64,000 bases of DNA from Diphasiastrum complanatum (lineage: Eukaryota; Streptophyta; Lycopodiopsida; Lycopodiales; Lycopodiaceae), in contig CM055107.1 in assembly GCA_029204225.1 (NCBI GenBank), positions 9,171,472-9,235,471 on the forward strand, in the 5' to 3' direction. This document shows positions 56,401 through 64,000 of this stretch, one piece after another. The first letter of the stretch is position 1; each line of letters starts with the position of its first letter. Position numbers and translations under genes: made by a program. Under the pieces are notes generated by a model. The model was not told where the DNA came from, searched no databases, and worked only from the letters and a program-made list of their open reading frames with translations.

Positions 56401-57244
56401 TAAAGCTGCCTAAGACCTAATCCGTAATGCCAATAGACACCTAAGACCTACCCTAAATCACTAAACCCTAAACCCTACACTGAGAAGAAAACTATGCAAA
56501 CTGCCTTATGCACACCAACCACATGAATGCTCATGGTGACCACCTATGCATAAAGAAGCTTGGGAATATGCAATCACTCTCTCCCTAGCAAACCTACAGC
56601 CAAAACTTGCAACATGAATCACTCAAATGGTGCACTATAGCCTCCAAACAAAGGAAAGAAAAAAAGGGTAAAAGAAAGTTTCAAGAAATTGCTTTGCTTG
56701 CAAACCTCCACATAGTCACTCTTGCCCTCTTCTATGTCTTTCACTCATCATGGTCTTCACATAGCGTGCTCACACTAGCCACCTCCTACTTAGTACTTTG
56801 GTGATCTATTAACATGGCTCTTGGAACCTTGTAACATAATCGTAAAAATGATGCTCAACGAGTTTCTTACAAGAAAATCTTACAATCATGCTGGGTAAGA
56901 CCAAAAAAACTTTGCCCGATGGCCTCTCCTAGACCTTATAGTGAATTGCGTAAATTTTAGAGTTTGTGTTTGCCCTAATAGGTTTGTAACTTCTAGATGA
57001 GATAGACATGCATGTACAGATGAAAGACAAGTACATACTGAAGGGAGAGTCATTTACAATCAAGAGATGGATACATAGAGCTTCGAGATAAGAGAAGAAT
57101 ATATTTGACTATCATACAGTAACTCCTCTGTGTTATCATCATGTCACCAGTCAATAGTTTCCAATGCCACTCCTCCAGTTCTCTCCTGAGCATACCCACG
57201 CTTCATAGGTTGTTTCATCTATGCCCAATAATGTTGTAAATATT
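56401..57244. other. Intergenic, no gene recognised
   Basis: It begins with CTAAACCCTAAACCCT-like text near 56461 that resembles a short interstitial telomere motif. No coding was recognised. Confidence 0.45.
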
Positions 57245-57252
57245 GTGTAACA

Positions 57253-57679
57253 CAAGGTTACAGGCCGATTCGAATCGGCCGGTCTGAATCAAACAATTCG
57301 AACTAATTCAAACCGGCTAGCTCGGTTCGAATCGGGAAAAGGGTCCAACATTTTTTTAAATTGATTCTAAATTTGAACTTCGATTCCAACATGCCGATTC
57401 TTTGAAAATCTGAAATCTCCGCCCCTACCATTTCTGCTTTTCTTGTGAGATTTGAAAGAGATTAGGGGTTTTTTCAAATCATTTGGTAGGAGCTTAATAC
57501 AAGGTTCTAGTCTTTCGTTTAACGATTCAAATAAGATAGAGATAACAAAAAACAACTATGATACATTCTTGATTAGATCCAAGGCTGCCAGAAACCATGA
57601 GGGCCAAAAATGCAGCAAAATCGGTTCGAACCAATACCTAACAATTCGGTGGTTCGAACCGCGGTTCGATGCAACCTTG
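57253..57679. mobile_element. hAT-type MITE, 427 bp, with 8-bp target-site duplication
   Basis: GTGTAACA flanks it at 57245-57252 and 57680-57687. The termini CAAGGTTACA and TGCAACCTTG are inverted repeats with one mismatch. Subterminal regions carry GGTTCGAA/TTCGAACC palindromes. No transposase is encoded. Confidence 0.85.
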
Positions 57680-57687
57680 GTGTAACA

Positions 57688-58171
57688 TCATCTATCGATA
57701 CACAATTTATTGTTCAAGTCCCAAGTTATCTGTATGATGTGACATTCGAAGATGATAGCATTTTTGTTGAGTAAACTTTTCATGTCAATCTACTTTATTA
57801 TCCTTAAATACACTTTTCCACTATTTCAATATTATCACACTTTAAGTTTCATTTGTTTCATTTGTTTGATGAGCAATGCCTCCCATTATCTCATCTTTTG
57901 GGAAAATTTGGTCTGCAACAAATATTGGTGGCTGATTGATTATAAACTAGCCCCTAGTCTAGTTAGATCGGTTTAACTAGCTTAGACTTTAGATTCATCT
58001 TAGATACATCACATTAATAGTGGAGAACAATGCTCTACCACTACTTACGCTGTTCTACACTGCTAGATTTGTACTTCGTAGTTTTTTTTCTTTCTCTCTC
58101 TATTTATGTAGTATGTTCTATCAATGCTATTCTTGTAACTAGACTTGTGTTAGCGATTGATATATACTACG

Positions 58172-58174
<3 letters not shown>
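57688..58174. other. Intergenic, no gene recognised
   Basis: AT-rich sequence with no conserved reading frame. Confidence 0.4.

Positions 58175-58260
<86 letters not shown>
58175..58260. repeat. (GA)n microsatellite, about 85 bp
   Basis: A GA array with one AAAGAG interruption near its end. Confidence 0.96.
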
Positions 58261-58261
<1 letters not shown>

Positions 58262-58803
58262 TTACCCTAATGGCCATTTGAGGCAAAGTAGTGTTTCAAA
58301 CAATTTGCAAGCCAAAAAAAAAGCCTTTAAACCACCTTACCAAAAATAAGCACTTTTTAAGGGATCAGCTTCTGGATAGGGAGGATGGCTAAAGCCATTG
58401 CATGGATTATTTGACAAATTTCCAATCCTTGGATCGAGCACAAGCAAATTCCCACACGGAACTCCTTGATCACACTGTCATCAAAAACATGTTTCATTAT
58501 ATAACTTGAGAATAGTGGCAAGTTAGAACTTATACTCTATTAGCAAAACCAAAGGGGTTGATCCAAATGTATTCCACGAATTGGATGAGAGTGAAACGTA
58601 GTACTTACTGTACATCATATCCACATGCATTTTGATAAGAATACTTTAATCCACAAAAACTACTCAAGTATTCTACTTCATTATCTCAATTAAAGTTTCC
58701 ATTTGTTCTGATTGCAGAGTAATTGGTCACTTTCCACGAAATTAGTTGGGCCCTTAATCTTCTAACTATAGTTCAAATGCACTTAATATAGATATAGGGA
58801 TCT
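58261..58803. other. Intergenic, no gene recognised
   Basis: No conserved frame or structured repeat was seen. Confidence 0.4.
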
Positions 58804-58811
58804 AAATGTAC

Positions 58812-59054
58812 CATAGTTCCTGAGAACCATGGACGGTTCACCACGGTTCTGAGAACCGTACGGTTCTCAAAAAATTTTGCTATGTGAACCGTGGTGAACC
58901 ATATATTTAATGATAAATAATTTTTTTTTTTTTAAGTTCATTTTTAATGAAAATGAGGACCAAAAAATTAGTTAATTAATTATGATGGACCGTACCACGG
59001 TTCATGAACCGTGGTACGATTCACCCCACGGTTCTGAGAACCGTGGGTACTATG
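58812..59054. mobile_element. hAT-type MITE, 243 bp, with 8-bp target-site duplication
   Basis: AAATGTAC flanks it at 58804-58811 and 59055-59062. The element starts CATAGTTCC and ends GTACTATG, the same CATAG/CTATG termini as hAT copy 1. Subterminal arrays of GGTTCTGAGAACCGT and GGTTCACCACGG palindromes surround an AT-rich centre. No coding capacity is present. Confidence 0.88.
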
Positions 59055-59062
59055 AAATGTAC

Positions 59063-61779
59063 TTATGTCAAAGATGACTGTTGTTTTCTATATGTGGCTT
59101 GCTGGTTGTCAAGTCCTTTCCTCGCCTTGACAAGGACACATAAAATAGAAATAATTTCTATATTGTTGTCATCATGAAAACCATGAAAAATGGTCGTTTT
59201 GAACACACTTGATGATATAAGTACAATACATTATGAGGGCCCTTCTATTGGAGGTAATGTGTACTACTATGTTTTGTGCTGCTGCCATGGTCATAAGTTT
59301 ATATGCTATCTTGTATATCCTATTGCATCAGGCTGTGACCGACATCATATGAAAAGTTTACTCACATGAAAAGTCCGTATCACAGAAGAACCTACTAAAC
59401 AAGATGAATAGGTTGGCATAGCTTCCCACTCTATGGACATGATCAATATTCTAGGTGCATGCTCTTACATTTTGCTTGTTTCATAATGTTTTGTGATGTT
59501 GATAGCAAGTAGAATGTTGCTTTCCTTTTCTTTGAGAACTACAAAAATCAAATAAGGGTGGGTAGAAAAGTTGTCATGAGATTTCATGTCTTTTGATAGC
59601 CTATACTTGTGTGCATTCATGCTGGCAAATTATCCCTTGATGCATTCAAAGCCCTCCATCTTCATCATTTGAATATGATTCGTTGGCAATAAGGGTGTAC
59701 AAATGGAGTGACGTGTTGTGTTAGAACTTATGCTAGTGAGAGCAAAAAACGGAGTTTTTGTTTTGTAGGTTAGTAAGATGGATAAAAAAATCCCCACCAC
59801 TCTTCGAGAAGGGATGTACTAAGTTAAAAGGTCCCATAAATGTAAAAGACTTGATAACTTGCTCTATGATTGGTGCAAGCCATTCAGTTTATTAATGTTT
59901 ATGCTGACATTATGGAGGAAATATCGAGCTAATCAAGGAATTACGACCAAAATTGATGATTAAGCTCGATATGTAAGGTTAGCTATGTTAGAGTAACAAA
60001 GTTTGCCAATTTTTGACTTTCATTATATCTAGATTACGAGTTCTATATTTTTGAAATCAAAGTGAGTTTCATTATATCTAAATGTGAGTGTCCTTCCCAA
60101 ATCAATATTCTTTCTTGCAATCGATACAAAATTTTGTGTGAATTTCAATAAAGTCTTATTGTGAGGTTTGTGAGTGAATCATGTTTATCCTCACCATCTG
60201 TGTGGATTAAATATTTCTATCCTAATCTGAAGCAAGCATTTTGGCCTAGGTATCTGCTCATTCATGGACAAGGAATTGAATCAGGAAGGCAACCCCAACC
60301 CAAACATGTAAAACCCCACCACATGAGGGCTTAGGTGAATTACAATTCCTGCTTTTACTAAGCATTACAAGTTGTCTTAAGGTCTTGTTCAACTCATTGT
60401 TGAGTTCCTATAATTTAGTATTTCAGAGCAAAAATATTTGTTCTATTAAGACATTATTCTTAACAAATTTTTGATCTGTTTGAAGTCCCAACAGGCCAAG
60501 TCACTAAGTATATCCCCCTCTAACACCTTTTTGGTTTCATTGCCAAAATACTGGTTGTTTTTCCTAGCTTCTTCTGATTCACCTAGTTCAATTATTGGCG
60601 ATAAAATTTAGACAACATCAATCGAACAAATTCACATGCAAGCATTCAGTTTGTGACCAAAAACCATTAACTTTCAAAAGGAAAAAGCGCGAAGATCTCA
60701 ATATGCACATCCACCAATTCAAAGTCACCGTCAAGAAAATCATGTGAACGATGCTTCTCAAAGATTTCAACAACTTCCAACTAATATAAAGAAGAATACC
60801 CTCCAATGATATGGCCAATATCCACTAGAAGACTTTTTCTAGCTAGGCCCAACAACAAGCCACTTGTCTAAAACAATATTGCAATAAACATGAGGAAGAG
60901 GAGATTCTTGATAAGCATAACTAGTTTAAAGTCTGATTTGCTTTCTTACGTACAATGATTTAAAGCCCTTCCAAAAAAGGCTCCAAGAGCTGCTCTCTCC
61001 AAACAAACAATCCACATATTGTCAAACCAGACTTCACAAAGAAGTTCGTAGAGCATCAGTGATACAAGATTGCTTATTGGATCAAATTGTGACTATTGCA
61101 TTGCATCTTAAAGAAGAGGAATGCAAAAAGCTTATCGCAAACATGAAAAAAGAGGGCTTCTGGTTTTGACAACTCCTTAGTCTGATGCTCTTCTTCATCT
61201 TCCTCTTCTATTATAACAGCATTGTGGACATGCATGTTGCTATGAAACACCATCCTACAATCGTGCAAAATGTCCCACCACATCCACACAACATTTAGAT
61301 AACCCTACGTATTGTTGTTTGCTATGTAATCAAGAAGGGCATAGGAGTGTCAAAGCTAATATTGTAGCTACTGTGATATGCTTAACCGTTACCATTTTAG
61401 AATGTTTGCATTTGCAACACCAGAAGCTAGCTCAACAAACGTCACAAGAGAAACCACATGTATCAACACTAGAACTAGTTTGCACCAAAATGTAATTTTT
61501 GTTTGGTAGATCGATTATGGACTACAGTTGCTTATTGGTTACTTATGATATTGGATTCGAGCGACCTAGGCTATTTAAAACCAACCAAACTAGCTTGTCA
61601 TCCACCAAAGCGATGTCGTGCCAAAAAAAAGAAAAATTTGATATTGGATTTGTGCACACTAGCCCATTTGTGAACAACTAAAATCACTTGCTATGCATGA
61701 AAGCTATGTCGTTCAGAATCATTCTACCTCTATTGTAATATAGTTCATTTCCAGCTTACTACTAATGTGATTTGTGCTC
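59063..61779. other. Intergenic, no gene confirmed
   Basis: A minus-strand stretch near 60685-60820 reads HDFLDGDFELVDVHIEIF and IFALFPFES in an open frame, which looks like genuine protein text but was not identified. Another at 61074-61289 carries EEEDEEEHQTKELSKPEALF. Both may be relics. Confidence 0.35.
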
Positions 61780-62331
61780 CTCCAGCCATAGTAGGGGTGA
61801 CAACAAAAGTCCGCTCACTTAGTTATGAAGCTCTTTGAACATCTCTCATTCTTAGTAGCTCCACACATGGCTCACATTCCGGTTGAGGACCCTCCTTACC
61901 AAGATCCCTTCGATAATTCTGTACAGTCTCATATGGTAGCCCCACTTTTGAAGTTTCGTTCTACAGTTGGTGCTTTGACTGCTCAAATGGTGTCATTATC
62001 TGCATAGGTTGATCCCTCTTGGCATGTTCTAGCTCTATTTCAGGTATCGGGCCTCCCGATCCTTCCACCCTAGCAATCACAACCAATAGCTCCTTTTCTA
62101 ACCCATTCTTGGCTTGAGCTATCAAGGATAGATAACGTACAACTTTTTATTTACTCTGGTTCTCTCGATGGGAATGACCTCAAGGATCAATTTTCATGTT
62201 AGTCTCACTTTTTGGCATGAGTTTAAGGAGAGCCTTCACATTGCCATGATTGATCCTCAATGTATGAATCGCCAACAAGATGCTTTTCGCAGCCTCTCCC
62301 ACACTTTTGACTTGGCTACGTATACATCACG
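61780..62331 (+). pseudogene. Gypsy leader/gag fragment related to the 49.8-kb element
   Basis: GGGGTGACAACAAAAGTCCG matches the text just upstream of gag in the 49844-54610 element. Further on, LFIYSGSLDGNDLKDQF and AMIDPQCMNRQQDAF parallel its gag. It has many stops. It ends abruptly at 62331, where a different LTR starts. Confidence 0.75.
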
Positions 62332-62649
62332 TGTAAGAATCGCCTCCTCAAGATCCTGCTTACAAGACAAAACAATAGAGAACACACTGTTGGAGAAACC
62401 ACCCAACCAAGTAAAAGCAACCAATCAATCTCTAGAAGTTTCACCCAACCAAGTAAAAGCAACCAATCAATCTCTAGAAGCTTCACCCCCAAGCCAAGGA
62501 ATAGGAAGTATGAGAGTAGAGAGAGATCCTGGCAATGAATCAACCAAATGATGGTGTAGTAGGGTGAGTTTCGCCTCCTCATATAGGCTCTAGAACCCCC
62601 TGTGCATATTTCCACTACGTATTGGTGCTAGGATGGTTGAGTATTCACA
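62332..62649 (-). repeat. LTR of the rightmost gypsy element, 318 bp
   Basis: On the minus strand it starts TGTGAATACT and ends GATTCTTACA (TG..CA). It includes a TATA-like CCTATATGAGG and two tandem copies of a 42-bp unit (CACCCAACCAAGTAAAAGCA on plus, 62400-62482). It separates the plus-strand gag fragment from the minus-strand gag and has no polypurine tract next to it. Confidence 0.6.
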
Positions 62650-63924
62650 CCTAACTTTCGTACCAAAGTTGAATTCAACACATTATGAGAGGACCCAGTG
62701 TCAAATAGAACCTGAACATCTCTACCACACAACTATCCTTGCATAACAATAAGAGAACTGTTAGGAAATTGCGAGCCGATTTTGACAAAAGCGTTGGTGG
62801 AGCCGTATCTACTCTCTTGACCACCGAAACATTCATGAGGCGTGGAACATTTGGATTGGCTTCCTGCTCGATCTCTTCCACTATCATAGGGTCATCACCC
62901 TGGTTCATCTGGTCCACTTGAAGATTATATGTGGTTCGCATCAAGTTCCATGAACATTCCTTCCACCTATGCTGCCCAAAATATCCAAAACAGAGGTTCT
63001 CCCTCTTTGCACGTTCTTGGTCCTGAGGTGACAGCATTGAAAGACGCTGACCCTTTTGGGCATTGGGCTGCCCATACAACCCTTTGCCTTTTGGGGCCCC
63101 TGCACCCTGCCGCTGACTAGTTTGACCTTCAAATTTTCTCTTTTTGTTCTATTTGTCCTTGCGTCGCCAAGGTTGCTAACCACCTGTACCAGCTACCGCA
63201 ACAGGATCCGGGCCTCTTTTTCCATCTTCATGATACAAAGCCATCTAGATGGCTCCCCGCAAATGATGAGATTGCTCCTTCTGCACGAAAGGGCGAATAC
63301 TCTCTCGAAGTCCCTCCACAAAGTGAAATATTTGCATGTACATAGGAACTTCCTGAGAAATGCGTAACAAAGCCTCTCGGTACTTGTCTGCATAATCCTG
63401 CATGCTCAAGTTACCCTACTTCAAATAAGTCCATTGTTGCATGGCTCTATTGTTTTCATCTATAGGCACCCAATTTTGCGTAAACATTTGTCGGAATGCC
63501 TCCCATGTGGTTGGAACTAGGTCATCCTTTTCCACCTTTGTGCTGACTCTTGAAAATGATATGTGGCTTCAGCAATCATCTCAGTTTCATCGTCTGCCAC
63601 ACTCTGGAATGCTTTCTCCCATTTGCAACCAATTCTCAACGACATCTGCAGTTCTCATGGTTGGATACTACTCCAGTGAACTTCAGAGGTTTTAGATCCT
63701 TGATAGTAGGTAGCTTCCTCTTTCGAAACCCCAACTCAGCTTCATGGCTCATTGACAATGTCCTTTTTGCTTCCATAGCCGTACCACTGACTCTCTCAGG
63801 AACACTAGCCCCTTTACCTTTGAGTTGCTCCAAAATCAGCTTAAGAGTGGCTTAAGTAGCATCCACCTTGGAGCATACAACGTCTAATCTCTGTGAATCT
63901 TGACTGGTGTTGCTTGCGGATGCC
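62650..63924 (-). pseudogene. Gypsy gag and start of protease, runs toward the right edge
   Basis: Gag starts MASASNTSQDSQRLDVV at 63924 and has a TAA 23 codons later. The conserved LKPLKFTG entry of retrotransposon gag and the zinc knuckle LCFGYFGQHRWKECSW (one Cys changed) follow at about 62990. The frame ends near VEMFRFYLTLGPLIMC, a degraded protease start, and then passes directly to the LTR. RT, RNase H and integrase are missing. The 5' LTR would lie beyond position 64000. Confidence 0.8.
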
Positions 63925-64000
63925 ATAGCAGAAGAATAGGTAGCAAAAACAAAGCGAAAACAAGCTCTCAGACATCAAATCACTACAGAGATAGGTTACC

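Noticed and set aside
57253-57679. tRNA or B-box signal from GGTTCGAACC text
   Set aside because: The motif is a palindromic subterminal repeat of a MITE and no A box or cloverleaf accompanies it.

Overview
This window is nuclear DNA from a land plant. Genes are sparse and carry short introns with GT..AG borders, long (AT)n and (GA)n microsatellites occur throughout, and most recognisable coding sequence belongs to plant-type transposons: Ty3/gypsy, Ty1/copia, hAT with BED and DUF659 domains, a Helitron and tRNA-derived SINEs. The lineage cannot be fixed from the sequence. A seed-free vascular plant or another large-genome plant would fit. There are no operons, CRISPR arrays or prokaryotic signals. 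All identifications come from reading translations by eye, without database searches.

Only two host genes look intact. One is a four-exon 2-oxoglutarate/Fe(II) dioxygenase on the minus strand (13419-15243, 374 aa) with all metal and co-substrate residues present. The other is a single-exon acidic protein on the plus strand (27077-27718, 213 aa) with a CHZ-like histone-chaperone motif and a telo-box-rich upstream region. The rest are host gene fragments: a possible UPL-type HECT ligase exon (1304-1459), a 14-3-3 exon with frameshifts (2667-3026), a SURP-domain gene with one stop codon (5502-6545) and the last exon of a carboxypeptidase Q-like M28 peptidase (47033-47156).

The most unusual item is a decayed multi-exon gene on the minus strand at 8182-11807. 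Its pieces read in order as a ParB-like domain, a beta-class DNA-methyltransferase-like region (motif IV-like before motif I-like) and an FCP1/NLI-type HAD phosphatase domain. ParB plus methyltransferase is a prokaryote and phage architecture. Its appearance in an intron-bearing plant gene, joined to a eukaryotic FCP1 domain, deserves a proper search.

Region by region: 1-7.4 kb holds gene fragments among microsatellites, with a 3 kb inverted-repeat structure (4318-7374). 8.2-11.8 kb holds the ParB/methyltransferase/FCP1 gene. 13.4-15.4 kb holds the dioxygenase and an upstream hairpin. 17.4-22.2 kb is a decayed gypsy element on the minus strand. 22.4-26 kb has tandem repeats and a Helitron fragment. 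26.36-26.68 kb is a SINE with a second tRNA-like insertion inside it, both with target-site duplications. 27 kb holds the CHZ-like gene. 30.5-33.8 kb is a hAT deletion derivative with an 8-bp target-site duplication. 34-40.5 kb is fold-backs and tandem repeats. 40.6-46.5 kb is a second hAT copy of the same family, split by a copia element. 49.2-54.6 kb is a gypsy element with two LTRs. 54.6-56.4 kb is a third hAT transposase. 57.2-59.1 kb holds two small hAT-type MITEs with 8-bp duplications. 61.8-64 kb is a gypsy gag fragment invaded by another gypsy element that runs off the right edge.

The mobile elements explain most of the layout. Elements nest in one another, capture or interrupt genes, and leave internal deletions. 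The host genes share no evident pathway.
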